From NCBI RefSeq assembly GCF_041260665.1, contig NZ_JBGCCT010000018.1, positions 124,001 through 188,000 of the forward strand: a stretch of 64,000 bases of DNA. Direction: 5' to 3'. The position numbers and the translations under genes were made by a program. The notes under the pieces were generated by a model. The model was not told the DNA's origin. It did not search any database and was given only the letters and a program-made list of their open reading frames with translations. Positions 1-9,450 of this stretch are shown piece by piece. Each line of letters begins with the position of its first letter. Positions within the stretch are counted from its first letter, which is position 1. This DNA comes from Catenulispora sp. GP43 (GTDB taxonomy: Bacteria; Actinomycetota; Actinomycetes; Streptomycetales; Catenulisporaceae).

Positions 1-438
1 CGGCCGGCTGCCCAGCACGGTGGCCGCCACCGCGCGGACCTGCTCGCCGTGCCCGGTGAAGGGGCCGGCGGCCGGGCTGTCGGTCATCAGGTCCCAGACG
101 CCGACGGTGCCGTCCGCGCCGCCGGTGACCGCGACCGGCCGGCCGTCGAGCACCGCGGCGGCCACGGAGAGCACCGGACCCCGGTCGGCGGCCCGCAGCG
201 CGCCGACCAGCCCGCCGGTGGCCAGGTCCCAGGTCCGCAGCAGGCCGGAGCCCTCGCCGGTGAGGGCGACCGGCCGCCCGCCGATCGCCGTGGCGGCCAC
301 GGCGCGGACAGGTCCGTCGTGCGCACCCAGGGCGCCGAGGTACCGGACGTCCGGCTCGGCGCTGGTGGCCCAGGCCGGCCGCCACCGGACCGGCTGACGA
401 GGCCGGAAAAGATCGACGTCGGCATTCCGCTTGTCCAC
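1..438 (-). CDS. WD40-repeat protein (N-terminal part, runs off the window)
   Basis: The minus-strand frame from a GTG at 438 reads VDKRNADVDLF and then two and a half WD40-type blades, for example GEGSGLLRTWDL and GGADGTVGVWDL, each ending in the W-D signature and followed by the next GH-type turn. An AGGGGAG ribosome site lies about five bases before the GTG, which decides this start over an out-of-frame ATG five bases upstream. WD40 propellers are protein-interaction scaffolds; in actinomycetes they often sit C-terminal to kinases or NTPases, but here the propeller starts at the N terminus. The remainder lies left of the window, so partners and length are unknown. Confidence 0.8.
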   Translation of the reverse strand, partial: MDKRNADVDLFRPRQPVRWRPAWATSAEPDVRYLGALGAHDGPVRAVAATAIGGRPVALTGEGSGLLRTWDLATGGLVGALRAADRGPVLSVAAAVLDGRPVAVTGGADGTVGVWDLMTDSPAAGPFTGHGEQVRAVAATVLGSRP

Positions 439-712
439 GCCACTCCCCTTTCGCCGCACCTACCCGACTTTCCAAGCTAGGGTGAAGGTGAAGGCAGGAG
501 CAGCGCACAACTCCCCTTCCTTGCGAATCAGAGGATTGGTATAACCGCCGCGCGTGGACCGGTGCCGGTTCCGGCCCCGTCTTGATCGCATGACCCTGAC
601 TTGTCATGGGCATAACCGCCCCATGCCTTGTGGACCCCGCCGCCGGATGATCTCGGCGCGGGCACCCCCATGTAACGATCGCATCAAGGTCTCGTCCATA
701 TACCGAACCGGT

Positions 713-742
713 TTGACCCTCCCCCGAATCCCGACCTACCTT
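713..742 (+). promoter_or_regulatory. Sigma-70-type promoter for a leaderless transcript
   Basis: TTGACC at 713-718, an 18-bp spacer and TACCTT at 737-742 form a housekeeping-type promoter. The expected transcription start, six to seven bases downstream, falls on the ATG at 749, so the mRNA would be leaderless. The rest of the 439-962 gap shows no other gene I can support: 439-712 is non-coding sequence without a clear signal, and 845-962 is the space between the leader ORF and the transporter operon. Confidence 0.5.
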
Positions 743-748
743 CTAGAC

Positions 749-844
749 ATGTCCTCGATCATCACGGCCCGCATGGCGTTCCTCGAACGCGCGCTGCTCG
801 CCGTGACCAACCACTGCGTGGCGGACATCCTCTGTAGCCGTTAG
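749..844 (+). CDS. Short putative leader peptide (31 aa) upstream of an ABC importer
   Basis: A 31-codon frame starts with ATG exactly where the upstream promoter would begin transcription and ends in HCVADILCSR followed by TAG. It has no ribosome site, as expected for a leaderless message. Its Cys/Arg-rich end resembles the short leader peptides that actinobacteria place before sulfur-metabolism and transporter operons, where ribosome stalling or drop-off controls readthrough. The transporter lipoprotein starts 118 bp downstream. That it is translated and regulatory is inference; it is too short for a similarity argument. Confidence 0.45.
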   Translation: MSSIITARMAFLERALLAVTNHCVADILCSR

Positions 845-962
845 TCGGCCTTGCTTCCGCGTTCCTTTGCGGACTTCTGCTTAAGCGTTTTTCTCGTCAG
901 TGCGCGCCCTCGCCGGTACGCACCGCTTTCCCACGTCTCCCTCGTCCGAGAGGTCTCTTCCC

Positions 963-2675
963 ATGCGGAGAATATCCGTCCTGTCGGCTGCCCTGGCGCT
1001 GGTCGCCGCGGGTGCGGCCGCGTGCTCGTCGTCGGCGGGCCACTCCTCGTCCGGCACCGCCGGCTCGGCCGCCTTCGATCCCAAGACCTGCCAGGGCGGC
1101 ACCCTGGAGGTCCTGAACCAGGACAGCATCAGCAAGCTGGACCCCGCGCGGATCTACACCTCCGGCGGCGGCAACATCCCCTCGCTGCTGTTCCGCACCC
1201 TGACCACGCGCAACCGGCAGCCCGGGCAGGACGGCGCCAAGCCCGCGCCGGATCTGGCCACCGACCTGGGCACGCCGAGCGACAACGCGCAGACCTGGAC
1301 GTACCACCTCAAGAACGACATCTATTTCGAGGACGGCACGCCGATCACCTCGGCCGACGTCAAGTACGGCATCGAGCGCTCCTTCGCCCCCGAGCTGCCC
1401 GGCGGCGCGCCGTACCTGCGCGACTGGCTGGTGAACGCCTCGAACTACCAGGGCCCGTACAAGGACCCGGACGGCATCGCGGCGATCGAGACCCCGGACC
1501 CGAAGACCATCATCTTCCACCTGCGCAAGCCCGAGGGCGACTTCCCGCTGCTGGCCACCGCCACGCAGTTCGCCCCGGTGCCCAAGGCCAAGGACACCGG
1601 CGTCGACTACGACAAGCACCCGATCTCCTCCGGCCCCTACATGGTCGCCAGCTACGACAAGGGCAAGACCCTGGACCTGGTGCGCAACCCGCACTGGTCG
1701 GCGGCCTCGGACCCGCTGCGCTACGCCTGCCCGGACAAGATCGACGTGACCTCGGGCCTGGACCCGGCGGTCATCAACCAGCGCATCGCCACCGGCACCG
1801 GCCAGGACGCGAACGCGGTCACCACCGACACCACCATCGGCCCGGACCAGCTGGCGCAGCTCAACAGCAACCCCTCGCTGGCCAAGCGGGTGGCGCGCGG
1901 GGAGTTCCCGGCGACGACCTACCTGGCGTTCAACACCAAGGTGAAGCCGTTCGACGACATCCGCGTGCGGGAGGCGATCTCCTACGCGATCAACCGCACC
2001 ACCGCGGTCAACGCGGCCGGCGGCACCGCCGTGGCCGGCGCCTCCACCACCTTCCTGCCGCCGCAGAAGGCGCTGGGCTACCAGCCCTACGACTACTTCC
2101 CGGCCGGCGCCACCGGCGACCCGGCCAAGGCCAAGGACCTGCTGGCGCAGGCCGGGTATCCCAACGGTCTGACGATCACGCTCTTCCACCAGAGCGACGA
2201 CGCCAACAACCTGGGCCCGAAGGAAGCCACCGCGGTGCAGGACGCGCTGAAGGCGGCGGGCATCACGGTGAAGCTGAACCCGGTGGACGACAACAGCTAC
2301 CAGGACGTCACCGGCAAGCCCGCCACCGAGCCCGGCGTCTCGCTGCAGTACTGGGGCGCCGACTGGCCCTCCGGCGCGCCGTTCCTCATCCCGATCTTCG
2401 ACGGCCGGGAGATCATCAACAGCGGCGGCAACTTCAACATGGCGCAGCTCAACGACCCGGCCGTGAACGCCGAGATCGACGCGATCAACGCGATCACCGA
2501 CCCGGCGCAGGCGCAGGCCCGCTGGGGCGCCCTGGACGCCAAGCTCGGGCAGCAGGCGCTGACCGTCCCGCTGTTCTACGAGAAGGACGTCTACCTGTTC
2601 GGCAAGAACGTCAAGGACGCGGTTCCGGACGGCTGGCGCGGCCAGTACGACCTGGCCCGCGTGTCGGTCAAGTAA
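963..2675 (+). CDS. Peptide/nickel-type ABC transporter substrate-binding lipoprotein
   Basis: 570 aa. The N terminus MRRISVLSAALALVAAGAAAC is a lipoprotein signal with the modified Cys at 21, so the mature protein is tethered outside the membrane. The body is a family 5 (OppA/DppA type) solute-binding protein: the segment LDPARIYTSGGGNIPSLLFRTL, the fusion of an early EDGTPITSADVKYGIERSF motif (typical of this family) and a late FREAISYAINR-like helix are visible. A GAGAGG ribosome site precedes the ATG. It heads an operon with two permeases and a double ATPase immediately downstream. The substrate is probably an oligopeptide, but sequence alone does not define it. Confidence 0.92.
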   Translation: MRRISVLSAALALVAAGAAACSSSAGHSSSGTAGSAAFDPKTCQGGTLEVLNQDSISKLDPARIYTSGGGNIPSLLFRTLTTRNRQPGQDGAKPAPDLATDLGTPSDNAQTWTYHLKNDIYFEDGTPITSADVKYGIERSFAPELPGGAPYLRDWLVNASNYQGPYKDPDGIAAIETPDPKTIIFHLRKPEGDFPLLATATQFAPVPKAKDTGVDYDKHPISSGPYMVASYDKGKTLDLVRNPHWSAASDPLRYACPDKIDVTSGLDPAVINQRIATGTGQDANAVTTDTTIGPDQLAQLNSNPSLAKRVARGEFPATTYLAFNTKVKPFDDIRVREAISYAINRTTAVNAAGGTAVAGASTTFLPPQKALGYQPYDYFPAGATGDPAKAKDLLAQAGYPNGLTITLFHQSDDANNLGPKEATAVQDALKAAGITVKLNPVDDNSYQDVTGKPATEPGVSLQYWGADWPSGAPFLIPIFDGREIINSGGNFNMAQLNDPAVNAEIDAINAITDPAQAQARWGALDAKLGQQALTVPLFYEKDVYLFGKNVKDAVPDGWRGQYDLARVSVK

Positions 2676-2685
2676 GGCCACTGCG

Positions 2686-3654
2686 TTGACCGCGATCATC
2701 GACGCGGCGGGGGCGACGGCGGGTTCGGACCCGTCGTCGCCGCCGTCCGCCTCCCGCACGCGCGGCGCCCTGTGGCGGCGCCTGCGCAAGGACAAGGCCG
2801 CCGCGATCGGCATGGCCATCATCACGGTGATGGTCCTGGTCGCGGTCTTCGCGCCCGTACTCACCGCGTTGGAGGGGCAGAACACCACCTCCCTGCATCC
2901 GGAACTGGTCGACTCGGCCAGCGGCGGCACCCCGCTGGGCTCGCTCGGCGGGATCAGCGGCAGCCACTGGCTGGGTGTCGAGCCGCAGACCGGGCGCGAC
3001 CTGTTCGCCCGGCTCGTCTACGGCGCCCGGATCTCCCTGGGCGTCGCGCTCGGCGCCACCGCGCTGCAGGTGCTCATCGGCGTCTCGGTCGGCATCGCCG
3101 CCGGGCTCGGCGGCCGGGCCACCGACGCGGTGCTCAGCCGGCTGACCGACCTGACGCTGGCGTTCCCCGCGGTGCTGTTCGCGATCGGGCTGATGGCGAT
3201 CGTGCCGGGCTCGGTCCCGCGGCCGCTGATCCTGGCCGTGGTCATCGCACTGCTGGGCTGGGGCAGCACGGCGCGGCTGGCCCGCGGCCAGGCGCTGTCG
3301 CTGCGCACCCGCGACTACGTGGCCGCCGCCAAGCTCTCCGGCGCGCCGCCGCTGCGCGTGGCCCGGCGCGAGATCCTGCCCGGGCTGGTCACCCCGATCC
3401 TGACCTACGCCGCGCTGCTGGTGCCGACCAACATGATCTCCGAGGCCGGGCTGTCGTTCCTGGGCGTCGGGGTCCGGCCGCCGACGCCGTCCTGGGGCCA
3501 GATGCTCTCGGCGGGCACCACCTGGTTCCGCCCGGACGTGATGTACGTCCTCGTCCCCGGCGGCGCGCTGTTCCTGACGCTGCTGGCGTTCACGCTGCTG
3601 GCCGACGGGATCCGCCGGATCCTGGACCCGCGCAACACGGAGGTCGCACCGTGA
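2686..3654 (+). CDS. ABC transporter permease, DppC/OppC type
   Basis: 322 aa from a TTG start ten bases after the binding-protein stop. It has an N-terminal cytoplasmic tail, a first membrane segment (AIGMAIITVMVLVAVFAPVL), the OppC N-terminal domain with a loop, and a BPD_transp_1 core whose EAA loop reads LSGAPPLRVARREILPGL. The C-terminal FLGVGVRPPTPSWGQML is the standard OppC/DppC ending. It forms the membrane channel with the next gene product. The 3' end overlaps the next gene by four bases (GTGA), indicating translational coupling. Confidence 0.9.
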   Translation: MTAIIDAAGATAGSDPSSPPSASRTRGALWRRLRKDKAAAIGMAIITVMVLVAVFAPVLTALEGQNTTSLHPELVDSASGGTPLGSLGGISGSHWLGVEPQTGRDLFARLVYGARISLGVALGATALQVLIGVSVGIAAGLGGRATDAVLSRLTDLTLAFPAVLFAIGLMAIVPGSVPRPLILAVVIALLGWGSTARLARGQALSLRTRDYVAAAKLSGAPPLRVARREILPGLVTPILTYAALLVPTNMISEAGLSFLGVGVRPPTPSWGQMLSAGTTWFRPDVMYVLVPGGALFLTLLAFTLLADGIRRILDPRNTEVAP

Positions 3655-4640
3655 TCGGCTATCTGGTCCGCCGGATCATCGGCGCGGCGGTGGTGCTGCT
3701 CGCACTGTCGGCGATCGTCTACGGACTCTTCTACGCCGGCCCCTCCGACCCGGCGCTGCTGGCCTGCGGCAAGGGCTGCACCCCGGACCGGCTGGCGGTC
3801 GTGAAGGCCTCGATGGGCCTGGACAAGCCGCTGGTCGACCAGTACCTGTCGTTCCTGCACGCCATCATCCTCGGGCACGACTACTCCTCCGGCCCCACCG
3901 TCCAGCACTGCCCGGCGCCGTGCCTGGGCTACTCGTTCGCCACCGACCAGCCGGTGACCACGATCCTGAGCACCGCGCTGCCGGTGTCGGCCTCGCTCGC
4001 GCTCGGCGCGATGGCGCTGTCGCTGCTGCTGGGCGTCGGCGCCGGACTGGTCACGGTCCTGAGCCGGCGGCGCTGGCTGGACCACGGCCTGAACGCCGTG
4101 GTGCTGGTCGGGTACGCCACCCCGGTGTTCCTGGTGGCACTGGTGCTGCTCATCGTGTTCTGCGCCGACCTGCAGTGGCTGCCGTTCCCGACGTACGTGC
4201 CGCTGACCCAGGACCCGGCCGGCTGGGCCCAGAACCTGCTGCTGCCGTGGATCGCGCTGGCCCTGATCCAGGCCGCGGCCTACGCGCGCATGACCCGGGC
4301 CCAGACGCTGGAGACGCTCGGCGAGGACCACGTGCGCACGGCGCGCGCCTACGGCCTGCCCGAGCGGCGCGTCATCACCGGCCACGTGCTGCGCGGCGCG
4401 CTCACCCCGCTGGTCACGATGGCCGCCATCGACCTGGCCGGGATCATGACCTCGGCGGTGCTCACCGAGACCATGTTCGGCCTGCCGGGCATCGGCCAGG
4501 CGCTGGTGTCCGCGGTCGGGAGCACCGACCTGCCGGTGATCGTGGGCGTCACGCTCACCGCCGGCGCGGTGTACGTCCTGGCCAACGCCTGCGCCGACAT
4601 CCTGTACGCGGCGATCGACCCCCGAGTGGAGCTGGCATGA
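3651..4640 (+). CDS. ABC transporter permease, DppB/OppB type
   Basis: 329 aa, GTG start overlapping the previous stop. It opens with LVRRIIGAAVVLLALSAIVY, the usual first helix of DppB proteins, followed by a long periplasmic-side loop containing ASMGLDKPLVDQYLSFL, then five more membrane segments with an EAA loop near ARAYGLPERRVITGHVLRGA. It pairs with the DppC-type permease. Four bases overlap with the ATPase gene (ATGA). The order binding protein, C-type permease, B-type permease, ATPase is less common than B before C but known. Confidence 0.9.
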   Translation: MIGYLVRRIIGAAVVLLALSAIVYGLFYAGPSDPALLACGKGCTPDRLAVVKASMGLDKPLVDQYLSFLHAIILGHDYSSGPTVQHCPAPCLGYSFATDQPVTTILSTALPVSASLALGAMALSLLLGVGAGLVTVLSRRRWLDHGLNAVVLVGYATPVFLVALVLLIVFCADLQWLPFPTYVPLTQDPAGWAQNLLLPWIALALIQAAAYARMTRAQTLETLGEDHVRTARAYGLPERRVITGHVLRGALTPLVTMAAIDLAGIMTSAVLTETMFGLPGIGQALVSAVGSTDLPVIVGVTLTAGAVYVLANACADILYAAIDPRVELA

Positions 4641-6361
4641 CCACGACGAACCCGGTGCCGAACCCGGTGCTGGAGGTCAAGGGCCTGACCATCGACTTCC
4701 CGGTCCGCGGCGGCGGCGTCGTGCACGCGGTGAAGGACCTGGGCTTCGCGGTCCCGGCCGGCTCGGCCCTGGGCATCGTCGGCCAGTCCGGCTCGGGCAA
4801 GAGCGCCACCGCGCTGTCCCTGCTGGGCCTGCACCGCGGCACCTCGGCCAAGGTGTCGGGCCAGGTCCTGGTCGACGGCGTGGACCTGGTCTCGGCCTCC
4901 GACACCGAGGTCCGCAAACTGCGCGCCTCGAAGATCGCGATGGTCTTCCAGGACCCGCTGACCGCCCTGGACCCCTTCCACACCATCGGCGACCAGATCT
5001 CCGAGGTCTACCGCCTGCACACCAAGGCCTCCCGGGCCGAGGCGCGGGCCAGGACCATCGAGGTGCTGCAGCAGGTGCGCATCCCCGACGCCGGCCGGCG
5101 CTACCGGGCGCACCCGCACGAGTTCTCCGGCGGCATGCGCCAGCGCGCGCTGATCGCCATGGCCCTGGCCTGCCGTCCGGCGGTGCTGGTCGCGGACGAG
5201 CCGACGACGGCGCTGGACGTGACGGTCCAGGCGCAGATCCTGGACCTGCTGGACGAGGTGCGGGCCGAGACCGGGATGGCGCTGGTGCTGATCAGCCACG
5301 ACCTCGGGGTGGTCGCCGGGACCGCCGACGAGGTGGTGGTGATGCACGAGGGGGTGGCGGTCGAGAGCGGGACGGCGGAGCGGGTGCTGCTGGATCCGCA
5401 GGATCCGTATACGCAGGGGCTGCTGGCCGCGATGCCGCGGCTGGATTCGCCGCTGCCCGAGCGCGTGAAGGTCCAGACCGGAACCGCTGGCGAGGCCTCG
5501 CCCGAGGCCGAGGCCGCACCCGATGTCCTGGTCCGCATCGAGGACGTCGCCAAGCACTACCGCCGAGGCGGCGCGGTCTTTGGCCGCCGCACCGAGCCGC
5601 TCCGCGCGGTCGACGGCGTCAGCCTGGACCTGCGCGCCGGCGAGACCCTCGGCCTGGTCGGCGAGAGCGGCAGCGGCAAGACAACCCTGGCGCGCATGCT
5701 CGTGCGCCTGCTGGAACCCTCGGCGGGCCGCGTGGTCTTCAGCGGCACCGACATCTCGGCCCTGGCCGAACGCGATCTCCGGCCCCTGCGCCGCGACCTG
5801 CAGATGGTCTTCCAGGACCCGCTGTCCTCGCTGAACCCGCGCCGCTCGGTCGGCGAGACCATCGCCGATCCGCTGCGCATCGCCGGCCAGTCCTCGGACC
5901 CCGAGATCCGCGCCGCCGTCGCCGACCTCATGACCAAGGTCGGCCTGGACCCCGCCTCCTACGACCGCTTCCCGCACGAGTTCTCCGGCGGCATGCGCCA
6001 GCGCGTCGGCATCGCCCGCGCCCTGGCCCTGCGCCCGAGGCTGCTGGTGTGCGACGAGCCGGTCGCGTCCCTGGACGTCTCCACGCAGGCGGTGATCCTG
6101 GACCTGCTGCGCGACGTCCAGCGCGAGTACGGCCTCACGGTCGTGTTCGTCGCGCACGACCTGGCCGTGGTCCGCCAGGTCGCCGACCGCGTGGCCGTCA
6201 TGCGGGCGGGGAAGATCGTCGAGCTCGCCGACGCCGCCACCCTGTTCGCCGACCCGCAGCACGAGTACACCCGCACCCTCCTGGACGCGGTGCCGATCGT
6301 CGATCCGGCGGCGGCCCGGGCCCAGCGGCTGCGACGGCGGGAGGCGCTGGCGGCGGTGTGA
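4637..6361 (+). CDS. Double-domain ABC transporter ATPase (DppD-DppF fusion)
   Basis: 574 aa with two complete nucleotide-binding domains. The first has Walker A GQSGSGKS (49-56), a signature [15 protein letters not shown] and Walker [13 protein letters not shown]; the second has Walker [10 protein letters not shown], signature [15 protein letters not shown] and Walker [13 protein letters not shown]. Each half ends in the oligopeptide-type C-terminal element ([12 protein letters not shown] and [12 protein letters not shown]). One polypeptide therefore energises the whole importer, as in GsiA/YejF-type proteins. It is the last gene of the operon; the 17-bp gap to the convergent acetyltransferase gene leaves no room for another. 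Confidence 0.93.
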   Translation: MTTTNPVPNPVLEVKGLTIDFPVRGGGVVHAVKDLGFAVPAGSALGIVGQSGSGKSATALSLLGLHRGTSAKVSGQVLVDGVDLVSASDTEVRKLRASKIAMVFQDPLTALDPFHTIGDQISEVYRLHTKASRAEARARTIEVLQQVRIPDAGRRYRAHPHEFSGGMRQRALIAMALACRPAVLVADEPTTALDVTVQAQILDLLDEVRAETGMALVLISHDLGVVAGTADEVVVMHEGVAVESGTAERVLLDPQDPYTQGLLAAMPRLDSPLPERVKVQTGTAGEASPEAEAAPDVLVRIEDVAKHYRRGGAVFGRRTEPLRAVDGVSLDLRAGETLGLVGESGSGKTTLARMLVRLLEPSAGRVVFSGTDISALAERDLRPLRRDLQMVFQDPLSSLNPRRSVGETIADPLRIAGQSSDPEIRAAVADLMTKVGLDPASYDRFPHEFSGGMRQRVGIARALALRPRLLVCDEPVASLDVSTQAVILDLLRDVQREYGLTVVFVAHDLAVVRQVADRVAVMRAGKIVELADAATLFADPQHEYTRTLLDAVPIVDPAAARAQRLRRREALAAV

Positions 6362-6378
6362 TGCCGTCGAAGGACTCC

Positions 6379-6969
6379 TCAGGCCGCCGACATCCCGGCG
6401 GCGGCCCGAGGGGGCAGGTCGGCAGCCAGCATCGAGAACACGATCATGTCCTGGCGTTCCTCGCCCACCCGCTGCCAACTGCGCAGCAAGCCCTCCCGCT
6501 GGAACCCCACCCGCTCAGCTGTCCGCCACGAGGCGGCATTCCACGGCTCGACATACAGCTGAAGACGCGGAATCCGCAGGTCGCCGAGCGCCCAATACGC
6601 GACTGCCCGAAGCGCCTCAGCCGCGACTCCCTGGCCCCGAGCCGATCCGGCGAGCCAGTACCCCACTGACGCCCGTCCCTCGCCTCGGTCCTTCAACCAC
6701 AGGCCGATCGTCCCCAGCGGACGCCCGTCCTCCTTCCGCTCGATGACGAACGGACATCCGGTACCGGCAGACGCTCGCTCCCACTGCCGGCGGACGAAGG
6801 CCTCACCGGCCGCCGGCGAGTAGGGCGTGGGAACAGTGGTGATCAACGGGATGTAGTCGTCGTCTGACGCCTCGCGGACCAGAGGCAGATCGCCAAGCTC
6901 CCACGCGCGCAGCAGAAACCTGTCACCGGCGCTTAAGCGTGGGACGTCCAAGGAGTCAGCCATGATCAC
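6379..6969 (-). CDS. GNAT-family N-acetyltransferase (RimJ/RimL type)
   Basis: 196 aa from a GTG (an ATG two codons in, at 6963, is an equally good start). The fold is the RimJ-like Acetyltransf_3 group: RDRGEGRASVGYWLAGSARGQGVAAEALRAVAYWAL contains the V-GYW strand and the Q/R-x-x-G-x-G/A acetyl-CoA loop (ARGQGVAAEA), followed by LQLYVEPWNAASWRTAERVGFQREG, the family's Asn/Ser-containing helix. Such enzymes acetylate protein N termini, antibiotics or small amines; the acceptor cannot be assigned. It stands alone, convergent with the transporter operon. Confidence 0.85.
   Translation of the reverse strand: MIMADSLDVPRLSAGDRFLLRAWELGDLPLVREASDDDYIPLITTVPTPYSPAAGEAFVRRQWERASAGTGCPFVIERKEDGRPLGTIGLWLKDRGEGRASVGYWLAGSARGQGVAAEALRAVAYWALGDLRIPRLQLYVEPWNAASWRTAERVGFQREGLLRSWQRVGEERQDMIVFSMLAADLPPRAAAGMSAA
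6382..6406. terminator. Possible hairpin between convergent genes
   Basis: GGCCGCCG at 6382-6389 pairs perfectly with CGGCGGCC at 6399-6406 across a nine-base loop, just after the ATPase stop and over the last codons of the opposing acetyltransferase gene. There is no U tract, so its role as a terminator is inferred from position only. Confidence 0.35.
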
Positions 6970-7023
6970 ATCATGCCAGGGTGCCGTGCACCACCCAACC
7001 GGCCTGTTCCGACCTGATCCCGC

Positions 7024-8103
7024 CTACCTCTCAGCAACGGCCGTCTCAGTCCCCTGAGCCGGCCGCCGCAACCGCCACCCCGCGTAGGCCACCGGCCCCA
7101 ACACGATCGGCAGCACATACGTCAGCGCCCGCGCCAGCAGCACCGCCGCCGTGACCCGCGTCGCCCCGGCGGCGTCCAGCCCGGCGGCCAGGTAGGCGGT
7201 GAGGCCCATCTCGATCACCCCGACCCCGCCGGGCGTCACCGGCACCGCCGAGAGCACCCGCGCCAGCGCGAACCCGGCCAGGCACCGGCTCCAGGGCACC
7301 TGCGACTGCGGCACCCCGCAGGCCAGCAGGCAGGTCTGGAACACCAGCAGCCAGCCCAGGTCGTTGCCGATGCTGGCCAGCGTCAGCCGCCGGCTGCGCA
7401 CCCGTAGCAGCTCCACCGCGTCGTCCCGGAAGCGCACCACCGCCGCGGCGATCGTGGTCGGGGCCGTGCGCCGGGCCAGCCGGAACAGGCGGTCGGCCCA
7501 GCGCTGCGCCTCGCGTCCCACGGCGCGCGCCGCGCGCTCGTCGCGCAGCGAGCGCCGCACCACAGCCACCCCGGCCACGAACGCGGCGGCGCAGATCGTC
7601 GCGCCGCCGCACAGCGTCGCGACGGCGCCGTTGCCGGACGTCAGCCGTCCGGTCGCGGCCAGTACCAGCACCACCGCCGAGGGCGTGGCCAGCTTGGCCA
7701 GCGTGCTCCACACGCCGGTGACCCCGGTGTAGACCGCGAACGAGCGCCGGCTCAGCCCCCAGCTGGACAGCATCCGCCAGCTCACCCCGACCGACACCGC
7801 GCCGCCAGCCGGGACCGTGTTCGCCACGGCCGTCGAGGCCAGGTTCACCGCCGCCGCGCGCCGCAGCGGCAGGCCGGGAATCGCCGCAGCGATGAACAGC
7901 CAGTTCGCGAGCAGATTCAGCGCGGCGGCCGCCAGCACCAGGACGGCCCATCCGGAGGTCAGCGCTCGAAGGGTGCCGAGCACGCCGTGGTACGGCGCGA
8001 GCTTCGGCAGCCCGTATCCGAACGCGGCGACGCACACCGCCGCCGGGACCAGCACCCCGACCGCGCGCCGCCCCCGGCCGCCGGTCGTCCCCATCCCCAC
8101 CAT
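7024..8103 (-). CDS. YbhN/LPG-synthase-TM-like integral membrane protein
   Basis: About 359 aa with some eight hydrophobic segments. Motifs such as NLASTAVANTVPAGGAVSVGVSW and the C-terminal VPVTPGGVGVIEMGLTAYL are typical of the flippase-like membrane domain shared with lysylphosphatidylglycerol synthases (UPF0104). The cytosolic transferase domain of MprF is absent, so it is the stand-alone membrane version, whose function is generally unknown though lipid translocation is suspected. GGAGGGGG sits about six bases before the ATG at 8103; a GTG one codon earlier is too close to it. Confidence 0.82.
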   Translation of the reverse strand: MVGMGTTGGRGRRAVGVLVPAAVCVAAFGYGLPKLAPYHGVLGTLRALTSGWAVLVLAAAALNLLANWLFIAAAIPGLPLRRAAAVNLASTAVANTVPAGGAVSVGVSWRMLSSWGLSRRSFAVYTGVTGVWSTLAKLATPSAVVLVLAATGRLTSGNGAVATLCGGATICAAAFVAGVAVVRRSLRDERAARAVGREAQRWADRLFRLARRTAPTTIAAAVVRFRDDAVELLRVRSRRLTLASIGNDLGWLLVFQTCLLACGVPQSQVPWSRCLAGFALARVLSAVPVTPGGVGVIEMGLTAYLAAGLDAAGATRVTAAVLLARALTYVLPIVLGPVAYAGWRLRRPAQGTETAVAER

Positions 8104-8179
8104 CACAGCCCCCTCCGCCCTGATGTCAGGAGGCTAACGGATCGGGCCGGTGAAGGGGCGGAGCAGGCCGTACGGAGCC

Positions 8180-9103
8180 CTACGCCTTGGCGGCCCGCGC
8201 GTTGTGCACCCGGAGCCGGACCGTCACCGCCGCCAGCGACGGCACGGCCACGCCCAGCGCCTCGGCGCGCGCCACCAGGTCGCCGAAGATCTGCTCGGCC
8301 TCGACCGGCAGCCCCGCGGACAGGTCGCGGAACAGCGAGGAGGTGTCGTCGCTGCCCTGCGCCGTCAGCATGCCGGCGTAGGCGGCGAGTTCCTTGTCGG
8401 GGACCGGATGTCCGGCCGCCGAGGCGACCGAGGCGGCTTCGGCGAGCACCGTGTCGGCCAGCGCCGTGCCGCCGGGGACCGCTTCCACCTCGCCGACGGT
8501 GCCGCCGCCGAGCACGCAGACCGCCCCGAGCGCGGCGATGAACGTCCACTTCGACCACATCGCCGACAGGATCCGCTCGGACAGCGCGGTGTCGAACCCG
8601 GCGTCGGAAAGCGCGGCGTGGACGGCCCGCACCTTGTCGTCGACGCGGCCGTCGCGCCGGCCGTAGGCCAGGCGGTGCATGCCGGCCAGGCGCAGGATGT
8701 CGCCGTCGGCGTCGACGGTGGTCATGACGTAGGCGATGCCGCCGAGCACGGCCTGCTCGCCGAACCGCTCGACCAGCACGTCGATCTGCCGCATCCCGTT
8801 GAGCACCGGGACGATCAGCGTGTCCGGGCCGACCGCGGGCGCCAGGTCGGCCACCGCGCCGGTCAGGCCGGACTCCTTGACGGTGAGCAGCACCAGGTCA
8901 TAGGGGCCCTCGACGGCGTCGGCGGTGACGAGCTTCGGCTCCAGCACCGTCTGCTCGCCGAGCCCGACGATGCGCAGGCCCCGCTCCCGCAGCGTCCGGG
9001 CCCGTCCTTCGCGGACCAGGAACGTCACGTCCCGCCCGGCCTGGGCCAGCCGTCCCCCGAAGTAGCCTCCGGTCGCTCCGGCTCCGACGACGAGAATCCG
9101 CAT
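8180..9103 (-). CDS. 2-dehydropantoate 2-reductase (ketopantoate reductase) family protein
   Basis: 307 aa. MRILVVGAGATGGYFGGRLAQAG is a Rossmann NADP-binding start (GxGxxG) and the C-terminal helical domain has the SKWTFIAALGAVCVL helix that follows the catalytic Lys in the family. The start at 9103 is fixed by AGGAGGGG six bases upstream. Known members reduce ketopantoate to pantoate in coenzyme A synthesis, but many actinomycete paralogues standing alone like this one act on other 2-oxo acids. The opposite-facing small secreted-protein gene shares the upstream region 9104-9236. Confidence 0.85.
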   Translation of the reverse strand: MRILVVGAGATGGYFGGRLAQAGRDVTFLVREGRARTLRERGLRIVGLGEQTVLEPKLVTADAVEGPYDLVLLTVKESGLTGAVADLAPAVGPDTLIVPVLNGMRQIDVLVERFGEQAVLGGIAYVMTTVDADGDILRLAGMHRLAYGRRDGRVDDKVRAVHAALSDAGFDTALSERILSAMWSKWTFIAALGAVCVLGGGTVGEVEAVPGGTALADTVLAEAASVASAAGHPVPDKELAAYAGMLTAQGSDDTSSLFRDLSAGLPVEAEQIFGDLVARAEALGVAVPSLAAVTVRLRVHNARAAKA

Positions 9104-9236
9104 CCCGCACCCCTCCTGATCGACAAACAATGGTTCTCAGCGGGAAACGACGGCGGTCATGTGATCATTCCCGGGAAGTACCCATTCGGAGCAACGGATG
9201 CGGCACAGTGCCCGGCGGATCGGGACCCTTGATGAC

Positions 9237-9449
9237 ATGAGAGTCCTCATCAAGCCCCGAAGCGTCGCGCGCCTGGCCGTCGCCGCGACCGTTGTCCTGT
9301 CGTTGGCGCCGGCAGCCGCAGCCGCGACCGCGCCGAAGTACGACCTCTGTGACGGCCACAAGTGGTCGCTGTTCGGCTGCCGCCATAGTCCGGCGCACTT
9401 CGGGATGGGCCGACCAGACGCGGAGCACTTACCGCCGGCCGAGGACTGA
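9237..9449 (+). CDS. Small secreted protein, unknown function (70 aa)
   Basis: A short frame from ATG 9237 encodes MRVLIKPRSVARLAVAATVV, a basic start and hydrophobic core ending in PAAAAATA, then about 35 residues with two Cys (YDLCDGHKWSLFGCRHS) that could form a disulfide outside the cell. I do not recognise the family. The signal-peptide shape and G/C-rich third positions support a real gene, but there is no strong ribosome site. It converges with the next gene, one base between stops. Confidence 0.5.
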   Translation: MRVLIKPRSVARLAVAATVVLSLAPAAAAATAPKYDLCDGHKWSLFGCRHSPAHFGMGRPDAEHLPPAED

Positions 9450-9450
9450 C

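Noticed and set aside
554-748. An in-frame N-terminal extension of the leader peptide to 96 aa
   Set aside because: The promoter lies inside it, and the extension shows no coding bias.
897-2930. A 677-codon minus-strand frame across the binding-protein gene
   Set aside because: Antisense artefact of high G/C; overlaps two real genes and lacks a ribosome site.
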